Source of the DNA: Desulfovibrio sp. JC010
Lineage (GTDB): Bacteria; Desulfobacterota; Desulfovibrionia; Desulfovibrionales; Desulfovibrionaceae
Length of the DNA: 64,000 nt
Reading direction: 5' to 3'
Assembly (NCBI RefSeq): GCF_010470675.1
Contig: NZ_VOIQ01000001.1
Span: 310,001 to 374,000 of the forward strand
Shown here: piece by piece, positions 8,636 to 17,656 of the stretch
Layout: each line of letters opens with the position of its first letter
Numbering within the stretch: position 1 is the first letter of the stretch
Position numbers and translations under genes: made by a program
Notes under the pieces: model-generated
The model's input: the letters and a program-made list of their open reading frames with translations, nothing else
The model's database searches: none
What the model was told of the DNA's origin: nothing

Positions 8636-9675
8636 TAACCCCTTTCAGCCCTGAGCATTAGTTTGAGCATGTAGACGATGCACAGTCCGCCGGCAATCAG
8701 CGACACAATAAAAAGTATAAACGGGTCCCAATCACCGGACACCGGAGCGGTATCCAGAGTGAAGTACGGTTCAAGATATTTCTGGCGCACAAGATGGCGC
8801 ATGACCGCCATGACCGGAACGATAAAGACCGTTGTTGCGGCGGCTGCGTAAATATTTTTTGTAAACCCGGCATGAAGCATACCGAAAGTTGCCAGCAGCC
8901 CCGCACAGAGCAGCACTGTGGCCGGCATATCCTGCCCCATGAAGATGAGCATGACTTCTCTGGGCAGGGCCAGCAGGAACCATACGCCCATGATTACGTT
9001 AACCAGAGTGGAGCGCGAAAACCATTTCATGCCCGTATCAATGAAGGACTGCTCGCCTTTACGTTTGCCCACAAGAGCCACAAACAGTCCGCCCACTGCC
9101 AAAGCGGAAATGGCGAAATGCATGAAACGCGGATAAAGCACCGGATCGCTCAGGTTAAGCACAAAACCGTCCGGATCGGCAAAATATTCGGACCAGGCCT
9201 CCGGGCGCAGCATCAAGGTCATCTTATTGGAAAGCATGAACCCGATGTAGGAAATGGCACAGAGCACACCCAGCATGAGCAGTTTACGGCCTGTGGCACC
9301 CAGCTTTTCGTAACGGTAATTATGGATATACAACCCGTAATAGCCGCTGATGAGGACCGCTATGACCGCCAGCCAGAACACTGCCATAAGTATGGAAGAC
9401 ACATAGCTGAACTGCCCGTAAACCGCCTGCAAAAAAAGCAGCGGCGGCACCCCGGCGTTAATTGCCAGAGCCAGCAGGGTCGGCAGCTTGCGGGAAATAT
9501 TCTGCGAAACCGGAGTTCCGCCGGAAAGGGAATGAATAAAAACAATCGCCGCACCCCCGAAGACTGCATTCATCAGCAGCAGATGGACGGAAAAAGTTAC
9601 GATCGAAAGCGTTACCGGCCATATGGGATGAACTGAAATGCCAATGACTGCCGGAACCAGCGAGGACGGGTCCAT
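8635..9675 (-). CDS. Membrane partner subunit of the octaheme bd-type complex
   Basis: A 346-residue, strongly hydrophobic protein with about eight or nine predicted membrane spans and no CxxCH motif. The segment SVHLLLMNAVFGGAAIVF resembles the first helices of bd-family subunits. It lies directly upstream of the octaheme subunit gene and overlaps it by one base, so the two should form one complex. The ATG is preceded by AAGGGGGAG, a good ribosome binding site. It is a distant second subunit rather than a recognisable CydB, and the name is inferred from position and topology. A candidate promoter lies at 9819-9846. Confidence 0.75.
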   Translation of the reverse strand: MDPSSLVPAVIGISVHPIWPVTLSIVTFSVHLLLMNAVFGGAAIVFIHSLSGGTPVSQNISRKLPTLLALAINAGVPPLLFLQAVYGQFSYVSSILMAVFWLAVIAVLISGYYGLYIHNYRYEKLGATGRKLLMLGVLCAISYIGFMLSNKMTLMLRPEAWSEYFADPDGFVLNLSDPVLYPRFMHFAISALAVGGLFVALVGKRKGEQSFIDTGMKWFSRSTLVNVIMGVWFLLALPREVMLIFMGQDMPATVLLCAGLLATFGMLHAGFTKNIYAAAATTVFIVPVMAVMRHLVRQKYLEPYFTLDTAPVSGDWDPFILFIVSLIAGGLCIVYMLKLMLRAERG

Positions 9676-9818
9676 GAATCTCCCCCTTATTGAATTGGAG
9701 TTTCCGCTTTACATAGCAGGAGAAAAGCACAGTCACAATTAGAAACGGATTATGATTAAATTGGAACATTTCTTCTCGGAGCAGCATACCAAAACGTTCC
9801 GATTGATATTTTCCCGCC

Positions 9819-9846
9819 ATTTTACAATTTATTTACGATTTAACAA
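9819..9846 (-). promoter_or_regulatory. Candidate promoter of the bd-type/octaheme operon
   Basis: On the minus strand TTGTTA and TAAAAT are separated by 16 bases, about 145 bases upstream of the first gene. It is arranged back to back with the tRNA-Leu promoter. Confidence 0.4.
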
Positions 9847-9855
9847 AAAAAGTTC

Positions 9856-9884
9856 TTGCCAAAGCAGGCCGAAGTAAATAGAAA
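9856..9884 (+). promoter_or_regulatory. Candidate promoter of tRNA-Leu
   Basis: TTGCCA and TAGAAA are separated by 17 bases, and the -10 box ends 14 bases before the mature tRNA 5' end. Confidence 0.5.
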
Positions 9885-9898
9885 CCTTTCTACCGAGT

Positions 9899-9985
9899 GC
9901 CGAAGTGGTGGAATTGGTAGACACGCTAGGTTCAGGGTCTAGTGGAGGTTTCTCCGTGGAAGTTCGAGTCTTCTCTTCGGCACCA
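9899..9985 (+). tRNA. tRNA-Leu (anticodon CAG)
   Basis: The acceptor stem GCCGAAG pairs with CUUCGGC, followed by discriminator A and an encoded CCA. The anticodon stem CUAGG/UCUAG closes the loop UUCAGGG, giving anticodon CAG, which reads CUG. A long variable arm (GGAGGTTTCTCC region) marks a class II tRNA, and the T loop GTTCGAGTC is present. It stands alone, with its own promoter and terminator. Confidence 0.95.
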
Positions 9986-10000
9986 CTCGTAAATAAGAAA

Positions 10001-10029
10001 AGCCGCAACAGATGTTGCGGCTTTTTTTG
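10001..10029 (+). terminator. Terminator of tRNA-Leu
   Basis: Stem AGCCGCAAC/GTTGCGGCT with a 4-base loop and a run of T. It can also serve the convergent minus-strand gene, since an A-rich stretch lies on its other side. Confidence 0.85.
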
Positions 10030-10055
10030 TTGTGTCCATCACGCCCGGATCAGTA

Positions 10056-10793
10056 TCAATGCTTGTAGTGAGCCTCACCCGGGGCCTGAAAAATTTTATA
10101 CTCAGCTTCCTGTATCAACCTTTCCAGCTTCCCGCTTTGCTGCATGCCACTTATCATCTTCCCTACTTTTGCTGCCTTACGCGAATGTTTTTTTGTAAGA
10201 TAATGATAAAGCGGCAACCTTGCCAAAGGCGGCCCGGCAGCAACAACATCCTCATTTTTCATTTCTTTAAGCAGATAATTCAAGTTCAGAGAATTACCGA
10301 TAGCCACATCCGCCCGACCATATTCCAGAAATTTGATAACTTGTTCAGCACTGTCCAGATCGTAAACACGATCCATACCCGCAGTAATGTTTGAAGTGTG
10401 TTTTACACCCCGAACTTTGGCTATACGGTAATTTCTCAAATCATCGACTGCATTAATCTGAATCCCGCTGCCCTTTTTCACATACGGAGTTGTATCCAGA
10501 TAAAAATAAGCAGGCTCCACCCGCACAACATTAGGAACTTCTCCACCGTAAGTATAGATACGCATGACCTCACCATCGACCGCACCTTTTTCTACTGCCA
10601 ACTGGGCGCGCTTGCCGGGCATGGGCAGGACTTCAACATCCACTCCGATCCGCTTATAAATACGCGGCAGGACATATCCTCCTATTTTCTGTTCTGCCAA
10701 CCCTTCAATAGAGGCGAATTTTAGCTCCCAGGCAAAAGCAGTGCTGCTCAAGCAAACAAAAATTAATATGAAAAGGAACAATCTTAACGGCAA
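10056..10793 (-). CDS. Periplasmic solute-binding protein, family 3 type
   Basis: A 245-residue secreted protein with an N-terminal signal peptide (hydrophobic stretch ending in STAFA, about residues 1-20). The mature part has the two-lobe pattern of family 3 extracellular solute-binding proteins: KFASIEGLAEQKIGGYV, then a block around VDDLRNYRIAKVRGVKHT, and FLEYGRADVAIGN. No permease or ATPase gene is near, so it may be an orphan binding protein used as a sensor or shared with a distant transporter. The ligand cannot be read from the sequence. It ends against the tRNA-Leu terminator. Confidence 0.8.
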   Translation of the reverse strand: MPLRLFLFILIFVCLSSTAFAWELKFASIEGLAEQKIGGYVLPRIYKRIGVDVEVLPMPGKRAQLAVEKGAVDGEVMRIYTYGGEVPNVVRVEPAYFYLDTTPYVKKGSGIQINAVDDLRNYRIAKVRGVKHTSNITAGMDRVYDLDSAEQVIKFLEYGRADVAIGNSLNLNYLLKEMKNEDVVAAGPPLARLPLYHYLTKKHSRKAAKVGKMISGMQQSGKLERLIQEAEYKIFQAPGEAHYKH

Positions 10794-10925
10794 ATCTTAA
10801 CCCCGGCGTTAATATTATTATTCAGAACTATCATAAAAAAAATACAGCTAAAGAAGCAAGCTTTCTAATGGAAAATTTTCGTCATTCAGGTATACTGCAG
10901 ACCTAACTAAAAAGGAGACAACAAT

Positions 10926-11588
10926 ATGAAAATTTTACGTTCCCGCATGATACTGCTTTGCCTGCTGGTAGCAGCCAGTATGCTCATTCAGACCCCGGCT
11001 GCATCTGCCTTCGGCCTGAAGGACCTTTCCTCCGCTGCAGATACAGCAAAAGGTGCGGCCGAAGGAGCCAGCCTGCTTGACCGGGCCAAATCCGTATATA
11101 CCGGGTTTTACGATTCCACCGACAACCTCATAGATGCCCAGACCACAGTCATGAGCCTGATTGACCCTGAAGAAGGAGCGTCCCTGATTTCCAAATTCGG
11201 GAACATGGATTCCGGTTCAGGACTCAGCACCCTGAGCAAAATGGTCGGTTTTTCCGAAAGCATGGATGCAGCTACAACCAGCCCCTCCCTGACTTCCAAG
11301 CTTACTAAAATTATCACTACTCCGGGCAGCATGGAAAAAGCCAAAAAAGTCTATGACCATGCCTCCACAGCTTACACTTCCGGTAACAGCTCCGTAAGCG
11401 AAGCCAAAACCCTGTACACTGAAATCAAGAATTTCATCGCTTCCCCCTCCGCAAAAGGACTCAGCGAAAGCCTGCTTTCCGGGCTGGGCGAATATTCCGA
11501 CAAAATCCTGCCCTTCATCATTGAGAACGGACCGGAACGGGTGCAGTCCGCCGCAAAAATTGCCGAAATGTTCAAAGGCTTTTTGTAA
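10926..11588 (+). CDS. Secreted protein of unknown function
   Basis: A 220-residue protein with a clear signal peptide (residues 1 to about 28, ending PAASAF). The mature part is rich in Ser, Ala, Lys and short helices and has no cysteine or known motif that I recognise. The ribosome binding site AAAGGAG is excellent, and a TATACT -10 box lies at 10891-10896 with only a weak -35. It is monocistronic, closed by a strong bidirectional terminator. I do not recognise the family; a periplasmic or exported role is all that can be supported. Confidence 0.8.
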   Translation: MKILRSRMILLCLLVAASMLIQTPAASAFGLKDLSSAADTAKGAAEGASLLDRAKSVYTGFYDSTDNLIDAQTTVMSLIDPEEGASLISKFGNMDSGSGLSTLSKMVGFSESMDAATTSPSLTSKLTKIITTPGSMEKAKKVYDHASTAYTSGNSSVSEAKTLYTEIKNFIASPSAKGLSESLLSGLGEYSDKILPFIIENGPERVQSAAKIAEMFKGFL

Positions 11589-11600
11589 GATGATTAGTAA

Positions 11601-11640
11601 AAAAAGTCCCTCCAGCCTGAACGGCTGGAGGGACTTTTTT
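11601..11640. terminator. Bidirectional terminator
   Basis: A 12-bp GC-rich stem GTCCCTCCAGCC/GGCTGGAGGGAC with loop TGAAC, flanked by A5 and T6. It serves the secreted-protein gene on the plus strand and metF on the minus strand. Confidence 0.9.
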
Positions 11641-11645
11641 ACGGG

Positions 11646-12539
11646 CTATCTATCATTTAAATTGAAATATCCATCACCCTTCAAATCAGTAATCAATCTC
11701 TCACACATGGCGGCCCGGTTCAGGCTGTATATGTGTACTCCGGGCGCGCCCTTATCGAGCAGGTCCGCAATCTGTTTGCGGGCGAAATCAAATCCGAATT
11801 CCATGACCGCTTCATCACCGCCCTCTTCAAAGGCTTTTTCCACACCGCAATAGAGATCACCGGGAATAGCCGCACCGCAAAGGGACATGATCCGGCGCAG
11901 GGAACCGAGGGACTGAATGGGCAACACCCCGGGAATCACCGGACGGTCTATGCCCATTTCGGCCAGACGGTCCACGTAATCAAAATAGACCCGGTTATCA
12001 AAAAAGAGCTGGGTCATGGTAAAATCCGCGCCCTTGGAAAGCTTGGCATGATGAAATTCAAGATCACGAAACAAGGACGGGGATTCAGGATGTCCGCCGG
12101 GATATCCGGCCACGGCGATGCCAACATCCGAGAACTTACCATCCACATATTCCACCAGATCTAAAGCATGATAAAAACGACTCTGCCCGTTACCGTTGGC
12201 ATCGGCTACTCCGTCGCCGCCAAGGGCCAGAATATCGGAAACCCCGGCTTCCACCAGACTGGACACAAATCCGTCAATAGACTCTTCACTGGCCCCAACG
12301 CAGGTCAGGTGGGCGAGAATATCAATGCCCATATCTTTTTTCAGCAGGGAACAGATCTCAAGGGAGTTGTCATGACTGGTGCCGCCCGCACCGTAAGTTA
12401 CTGAGGCAAAAAGAGGGTTGAGTGCGGCCAGCCTTTCGGCCCGTTCCATGAACTTGGGCCATGTGGATTTGTCCTTGGGAGGAAAAAATTCAAAAGAAAA
12501 AAACTGTCCTGCTTCATTGATATTCTGTGCCACCTGCAT
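11646..12539 (-). CDS. metF: 5,10-methylenetetrahydrofolate reductase
   Basis: A 297-residue flavoenzyme that reduces methylene-THF to methyl-THF, the methyl donor for methionine synthesis. Recognisable blocks are FSFEFFPPKD at the N-terminus, ASVTYGAGGT, ILALGGD, TMTQLFFD and PVIPGVLPI. The length matches the family. It lies 72 bp downstream of metE in the same direction with its own GGAG ribosome binding site, so the two are probably co-transcribed and metF would then share the cobalamin control of metE; that is inference. A GC-rich hairpin sits in the gap. Confidence 0.95.
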   Translation of the reverse strand: MQVAQNINEAGQFFSFEFFPPKDKSTWPKFMERAERLAALNPLFASVTYGAGGTSHDNSLEICSLLKKDMGIDILAHLTCVGASEESIDGFVSSLVEAGVSDILALGGDGVADANGNGQSRFYHALDLVEYVDGKFSDVGIAVAGYPGGHPESPSLFRDLEFHHAKLSKGADFTMTQLFFDNRVYFDYVDRLAEMGIDRPVIPGVLPIQSLGSLRRIMSLCGAAIPGDLYCGVEKAFEEGGDEAVMEFGFDFARKQIADLLDKGAPGVHIYSLNRAAMCERLITDLKGDGYFNLNDR

Positions 12540-12567
12540 TTTAAATTCTCCATTTTTATCTGCTTGG

Positions 12568-12595
12568 CTCCCGGACCGCAGGCACGGCCCGGGAG
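12568..12595 (-). other. GC-rich hairpin between metE and metF
   Basis: CTCCCGG/CCGGGAG with further pairing CCG/CGG inside and a 6-base loop. There is no T run, so it is more likely an mRNA-processing or stability element, or a weak attenuator, than a terminator. Confidence 0.5.
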
Positions 12596-12611
12596 GATGT
12601 TCTGTATTTAT

Positions 12612-14885
12612 CTATTGAATCTTGCGGCGAACGCTTTCCGCCGCCTGAACCATATTTTTAAGAGCCGGGACAACCTCATCCCATTTGCGGGTTTTAAGTC
12701 CGCAGTCCGGGTTTACCCAGAGACGTTCTGCCGGGATGACTTCCAGTGCTTTTTCCAGCAATCCGGCCATATCATCCGCTGCCGGGATAGCGGGGCTGTG
12801 GATATCATAAACACCGGGCCCCACTTCATTGGGGTAGCTGAACTGTCTGAAACTTCCCAGAAGCTCCATGCGGCTGCGGCTGGCTTCGATGCTGATTACA
12901 TCGGCATCAAGGGCGGCAATGGAATTCATGATTTCATCAAATTCGCAATAGCACATGTGGGTATGAATCTGGGTCGCATCTCCAACGCAGGAGGAGGAAA
13001 GACGAAAGCATTCCTCAGCCCATTTCAGGTATTCAGCCTGCTCGGCCTTGCGCAGGGGCAGCCCCTCACGCAGAGCAGGTTCGTCAATCTGAATGACCTT
13101 CACCCCGCTCTTTTCAAGGTCGGCAACCTCGTCACGCACAGCCAGTGCGATCTGACGGCAGGTTTCACTGCGCGGCTGGTCGTTACGCACAAAACTCCAG
13201 CAGAGAATGGTTACCGGCCCGGTAAGCATGCCTTTGACTTCACGATCGGAAAGAGAACGGGCATAATTGATCCAGTCCACGGTAATAGGACCGGGACGGG
13301 ATACATCGCCGAAAATCACCGGGGGCTTCACGCAGCGGGAACCGTAACTCTGCACCCAGCCGTTGGAAGTGAAGCAGTAACCGTCAAAGTTCTCCCCGAA
13401 ATACTCGACCATATCGTTGCGCTCCGGTTCACCGTGAACCAGCACATCAAGACCGATTTCTTCCTGTTTGCGGATGCAGTCTTCAATGTAGTTGCGCATG
13501 AAACTTTCGTAATCAGCGCGCTCAATGCGTCCGTTTTTAAATCCGCTGCGGGTGGAGCGCACTTCCGGGGTCTGGGGAAAAGAACCGATGGTCGTAGTGG
13601 GCAGCACGGGAAAACCAAGGCCGCGCTGGATTTCCGCCCGCTGTTCATAAACGGACTTGCGGCGGTAATCTTCAGCTTTAAGCGCGCCCAGCCTTTCAGC
13701 AACCTTGGGATTGTTCACCCTCGGGCTGCTTTTGCGGGCTTCAAGAATACTGCGGTTTTCAGTAAGAACTTCTTCAACATCCTTACCTGCAGCAGCATCG
13801 GCAACAGTCCTGATTTCCGCGCACTTCTGGCGGGCAAAGGCCATCCACGATTTAATTTCCGCATCCAGCTTTGCTTCCAGCTCAAGGTCAAAAGGAACAT
13901 GCAGAAGTGAGCAGGAAGGGGCAACCAGCACCCGGTCTTCACCCAGAACTGTCAACGCAGAGTTTACGGCTGCCACAGCTTTATCAAGGTCGGCCCGCCA
14001 GATATTGCGACCATCCACCACACCCAGAGAAAGACTCAAATTACCGCCCAGCTTGGCGAGCAACGGCTCAAGATCCTGTGCGCCGCGCACCAGATCAACG
14101 TGCAGTGCGTCTACAGGCAGGGATGCGGCTGTTTCAAGATTACTGCCCAGTCCGCCGAAATATGATGCAACCATAATTTTGCAGCCTGCCGCAGCATCCT
14201 TGAAAGTGCGATAAACAGGCCCGAAAAGTTTGCGGACATTCTCATCAAGATCAAGAGCCAGAACAGGTTCATCAAACTGAATCCATTCGCATTTGGCAGC
14301 AAGCTTTTCGATCAGTTCCACATAGACAGGCAGCAGCCTTTCCAGAAGATCCAGTCTGTCAAATTCCTGATCCGCGCATTTGCCGAGCAGGAGAAAAGTC
14401 AGCGGTCCGGGCAGTACAGCTTTAACCCTGTGCCCCAGCAAAACTGCTTCATCCACCTGCTGCAGCAAGGAATCATCGGCAAGAACAAATTCCTGAGCCC
14501 GACTGAATTCGGGGACTATATAATGGTAGTTGGTATCGAACCATTTGGTCATTTCCATGGCGGCAACACCGTTTTCTCCGGCTTCGCCACGGGCCATCCT
14601 GAAATAATCATCAATGGAAGCTTTCCCATTGTGTACGCCGTATCTTTCCGGGATAACGCCGAACCTGAATGCATTATCCAGCATATGATCGTAATAGGAA
14701 AAATCCCCTACCGGAAGAAGGTCTACGCCTGCTTTTTTCTGGTCTTCCCAGTGCTGCACGCGCAGCTTTCTGGCGGTCAATGAAAGGTCATCCCTTCCGG
14801 ATTCCCCTCTCCAGTAGGATTCAAGTTTCTTTTTAAGTTCACGGTTACTGCCCATTCTGGGGTAGCCCAAGGTGTGCGTCAGCAT
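12612..14885 (-). CDS. metE: Cobalamin-independent methionine synthase
   Basis: A 757-residue zinc enzyme that transfers the methyl group of methyl-THF (polyglutamate) to homocysteine without B12. The N-terminus LTHTLGYPRMGSNRELKK is the MetE signature, and the C-terminal half carries HGEPERNDMVEYF and the zinc region MHIHTHMCYCEF-like segment IHTHMCYCEF. I chose the ATG at 14885 because GGAG lies six bases upstream and the length then matches E. coli MetE; the frame is open further upstream, but that stretch is riboswitch. The B12 riboswitch upstream should shut the gene off when cobalamin is plentiful. metF follows. Confidence 0.95.
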   Translation of the reverse strand: MLTHTLGYPRMGSNRELKKKLESYWRGESGRDDLSLTARKLRVQHWEDQKKAGVDLLPVGDFSYYDHMLDNAFRFGVIPERYGVHNGKASIDDYFRMARGEAGENGVAAMEMTKWFDTNYHYIVPEFSRAQEFVLADDSLLQQVDEAVLLGHRVKAVLPGPLTFLLLGKCADQEFDRLDLLERLLPVYVELIEKLAAKCEWIQFDEPVLALDLDENVRKLFGPVYRTFKDAAAGCKIMVASYFGGLGSNLETAASLPVDALHVDLVRGAQDLEPLLAKLGGNLSLSLGVVDGRNIWRADLDKAVAAVNSALTVLGEDRVLVAPSCSLLHVPFDLELEAKLDAEIKSWMAFARQKCAEIRTVADAAAGKDVEEVLTENRSILEARKSSPRVNNPKVAERLGALKAEDYRRKSVYEQRAEIQRGLGFPVLPTTTIGSFPQTPEVRSTRSGFKNGRIERADYESFMRNYIEDCIRKQEEIGLDVLVHGEPERNDMVEYFGENFDGYCFTSNGWVQSYGSRCVKPPVIFGDVSRPGPITVDWINYARSLSDREVKGMLTGPVTILCWSFVRNDQPRSETCRQIALAVRDEVADLEKSGVKVIQIDEPALREGLPLRKAEQAEYLKWAEECFRLSSSCVGDATQIHTHMCYCEFDEIMNSIAALDADVISIEASRSRMELLGSFRQFSYPNEVGPGVYDIHSPAIPAADDMAGLLEKALEVIPAERLWVNPDCGLKTRKWDEVVPALKNMVQAAESVRRKIQ

Positions 14886-14974
14886 AAAATTCTCCATGTT
14901 TGCAGTGTCCGCCTTTGGCGGTGGGATTCTCAATCCCTGTTCTCCGGACCTGTTCGCGAGATCCGGCCACTCGT

Positions 14975-15126
14975 TCCTGCAGGACGTCTTCTGACTTCCG
15001 GGCTGTTTTGACGCACAGTGTCGAACCTTCCCGTTTTCACAGTGATCCGACACCATTCATTTTTATTTCCCGGTTACAGCAGCGCGCCTGTGACGGACTC
15101 TCACCGTCTTCCGTTTCCTGCGGGCT
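14975..15126 (-). promoter_or_regulatory. Cobalamin riboswitch upstream of metE
   Basis: On the minus strand the conserved parts occur in order: GACGGTGAGAGTCCGTC, CACAGGCGCGCTGCTGTAACCGGG, a variable arm, CCCGGAAGTCAGAAGAC and GTCCTGCAGG, the B12-box region. An expression platform with a hairpin (CCGGA/TCCGG, 14944-14966) lies between it and the metE ribosome binding site. Class and orientation are clear. The exact boundaries are approximate. Confidence 0.92.
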
Positions 15127-15145
15127 TTCATAACTCAAATTCAAT

Positions 15146-15174
15146 ATATAAAAATATTGTTATATAGTGATCAA
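15146..15174 (-). promoter_or_regulatory. Promoter of the metE riboswitch transcript
   Basis: On the minus strand TTGATC and TTATAT are separated by 17 bases in an AT-rich stretch. The start point would fall near 15138, just before the riboswitch core. Confidence 0.6.
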
Positions 15175-15266
15175 GAAATGCCATCCTTCATCCCTGAAGT
15201 CAAGCGCAATTGAAAATTTCATACTCAAAGCCGGAATAATCCCCGGAAAGCCCGCTCACTGAAAAA

Positions 15267-15300
15267 CAAAAAAGGCTGTGAGGAAAACCTCACAGCCCAT
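15267..15300 (-). terminator. Terminator of the DUF4136-like lipoprotein gene
   Basis: Perfect 10-bp stem GGCTGTGAGG/CCTCACAGCC with a 4-base loop. On the minus strand it is followed by a T6 run. It insulates the metE promoter region from the upstream gene. Confidence 0.85.
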
Positions 15301-15349
15301 TTAAATCATGTACAAGCCGTCTATAATTCAGACGGTCCTGAAAAAAATA

Positions 15350-15925
15350 TTATTCACAATCCTTAACATTCAGCTTTTCTTTGAAGCTGCCGCTTGCTGC
15401 CGGAAATTTCAGCAGAGCACCTTTCACCAGACAACGCCCTACGATATCAAGCCCCTCGCGGTCCTGACTTACAGCCTTACCGCGCCAGAGATAGGTTTTC
15501 ATGCCTTCTTCTTCAGGGGTCATCAGGTAGATTCGCACGGTGTTATCAACACGGGGAGCATCGGCATCCTTGACCACACCGATTTCTGTATAGGTCTGAC
15601 TGCTTATGTAATCGAATTCATTAGCTTCCCTTTTGTAGGTGACCCCTCTTTCCATAAAAGCTTTGGAGCCGAAATTAACAACCACCACAAAATCAGGAGC
15701 TGCAGGATCGTAGCGGAATCCTTTGGCTTCAAGCTCAAGCTTGGCACTATTGAGCAGGATAGCTTCAAGATCCTTTTTGGAGTCGCTTTTCTGCTTGAAA
15801 GCAAAAGTTTTCAGCTGGCTGAAATCAGTACCTTTAACAGGTCTGTTCTCAACATCCATATTCACATACACACACCCGGAAAGCATCACTGCGAGCAGGG
15901 CAAAAACAACAAATAACTTCCTCAC
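15350..15925 (-). CDS. DUF4136-like lipoprotein
   Basis: About 191 residues, with a lipoprotein signal: hydrophobic stretch FVVFALLAVML followed by lipobox LSGC. The mature part (FSQLKTFAF, then FVVVVNFGSK, then TVRIYLMTPEE and YLWRGKAV) resembles DUF4136 outer-membrane-associated lipoproteins. Two GTG codons are adjacent (15928 and 15925); I prefer 15925 because AGGAG then lies at a normal six-base spacing. It is monocistronic with its own terminator. The function is unknown. Confidence 0.8.
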   Translation of the reverse strand: MRKLFVVFALLAVMLSGCVYVNMDVENRPVKGTDFSQLKTFAFKQKSDSKKDLEAILLNSAKLELEAKGFRYDPAAPDFVVVVNFGSKAFMERGVTYKREANEFDYISSQTYTEIGVVKDADAPRVDNTVRIYLMTPEEEGMKTYLWRGKAVSQDREGLDIVGRCLVKGALLKFPAASGSFKEKLNVKDCE

Positions 15926-16093
15926 CACAATCTCCTGACTTTATTTGTCACGGTCGCCTTTAAAGGAAAAAACCGTATTAAACTCTTTATTACAATTCCC
16001 TATAGCCTAACCATTTAACTTTTTTAACGGCTTTAGCCAAGTGGTAAAACAAAATCAATGTCCGGAACAGATTTCATGCAGCACATAAAATTA

Positions 16094-17383
16094 TTAATCA
16101 TAAAAGCAGACCCTGTTACGCCCGGAACTTTTGGCATTATACAAGGCCAAATCGGCCATACGCAGCAACCGCTCCGGATCAAGGCTGCGTGAATTTACCG
16201 AAGCAACGCCGACGCTTGCGGTACAACGGATACTGCCCCCTGAAACAGAGACTTCGTTGTCTTCCATTGTTCTTCGCAGACGCTCCGCCACAGCAATACC
16301 TCCGCCCAAATCAGTGCCGGGCAGGAAAATTGCAAATTCCTCACCGCCCAGACGGGCAAACAAATCCTTGTCGCGGACAATGCTCCGGCAGGAATCTGCA
16401 AAAAACTTCAGAACTTCATCCCCGCCCTCATGACCATATGTATCATTAATACTTTTAAAATGATCAAGGTCGATCATCAGCATGCACGGCCCTGGAGAGC
16501 TGCGCTTATCTTTTTGGTTGCGCAAATCAAGCTGACGGAAAAACTCTCTGCGGTTCAAAGCCCCGGTCAGACTGTCCGTGGTTGCCAGCAGAACAAGACG
16601 CTCTTCTTCAACCTTTCGGAAAGAAATATCATCCACCACCCAGAGCACACCACGATTCAAATCCGCAGGTTTATTTACATCCACGGCCTGCCCGGAAAGG
16701 GAACACCATAAGGATTTTCCGTCTTTCCTCCGCAACTGGTATTCAATATTCACCTGCGCACGAGCCTCAAGGGCGTTATAATACTGCTCGCCGAACTCAT
16801 GAAATTTCTTTTCGGAAAGATGCAAGTCACCCATGCCTAGGCCGACCATTTCTTCGGGAGAATCATACCCCAAAATATCGGCAAGGGCCTGATTGGCTCT
16901 TTTCAGGACCCGCCCGCCCTGCAGAAACATCATCCCGACCCTGCTGCTTTCAAATATTATTTTTAATTCATGCAGGGTTTCGCGCAACTCCATTTCTGTT
17001 GCTTTCAGATAGGAGATATCGCGGATGGCTGAGATACGGTATTGTTTTTCACGCACTACAACTGTACGCCCGCGGATTTCTGCCGGGAAAGTAGAACCGT
17101 CCTTACGCCTGCCCATCACAAAATACGGCTCCTCAAACATTTCCACGATATTTTCTTTCACCAGACCGCGATAATCTTCGGCAATAAAATCCAGACCGCC
17201 CATCCCGATTACTTCATCGTGGGTATACCCCAGAACTTTAAGCACCTCCCTGTTCACTGCCACACAACAGACATTTTCATCAAAGACCCCGATAGCTTCC
17301 GATGAGGAGTCCGCCAGCAATGTTTTAAACTCAAGCTCCCCTTCCAGTTCGGCAATGCGCCTCATTAGATTTTCTATGTTCAT
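16094..17383 (-). CDS. PAS-PAS-GGDEF diguanylate cyclase
   Basis: A 429-residue cytoplasmic protein that should make cyclic di-GMP. A short coiled coil (residues 1-20) is followed by two PAS domains (about 20-130 and 140-260, the first with YRISAIRDISYLK, the second with WVVDDISFRK). The GGDEF domain follows, with the active-site motif GGEEF near 345-349. An RxxD inhibitory site (RDKD) lies five residues before it, so product inhibition is likely. No transmembrane segment is seen, so the signal is sensed inside the cell. A PilZ protein lies 250 bp away on the other strand, a plausible c-di-GMP receptor. Confidence 0.93.
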   Translation of the reverse strand: MNIENLMRRIAELEGELEFKTLLADSSSEAIGVFDENVCCVAVNREVLKVLGYTHDEVIGMGGLDFIAEDYRGLVKENIVEMFEEPYFVMGRRKDGSTFPAEIRGRTVVVREKQYRISAIRDISYLKATEMELRETLHELKIIFESSRVGMMFLQGGRVLKRANQALADILGYDSPEEMVGLGMGDLHLSEKKFHEFGEQYYNALEARAQVNIEYQLRRKDGKSLWCSLSGQAVDVNKPADLNRGVLWVVDDISFRKVEEERLVLLATTDSLTGALNRREFFRQLDLRNQKDKRSSPGPCMLMIDLDHFKSINDTYGHEGGDEVLKFFADSCRSIVRDKDLFARLGGEEFAIFLPGTDLGGGIAVAERLRRTMEDNEVSVSGGSIRCTASVGVASVNSRSLDPERLLRMADLALYNAKSSGRNRVCFYD

Positions 17384-17656
17384 TACATACCCCGGAATGA
17401 AAATTCTTTTGAGTACCGTAAGTATAAAAAATAAAATTCTCCTACGTCAACAACTCACCGAACACACAAGCATTTTCCAACCTCTCTCAACATTTTCAAT
17501 GTAAGGAGACTCAACAACTGAGATTTACGCAATAAAAAGAACGCCACAATACAATCCTTTAACAGTATAGAATAACACAGTACATCAAAAATGACAAAAA
17601 ATAATTCCCTTGAATTTTAATAAAACTTAGTGTCCTGTTCGTTCGGGGAGATAATT

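Noticed and set aside
12564-13910. A 448-codon open frame opposite metE
   Set aside because: Antisense shadow; no start signal and no recognisable domain.
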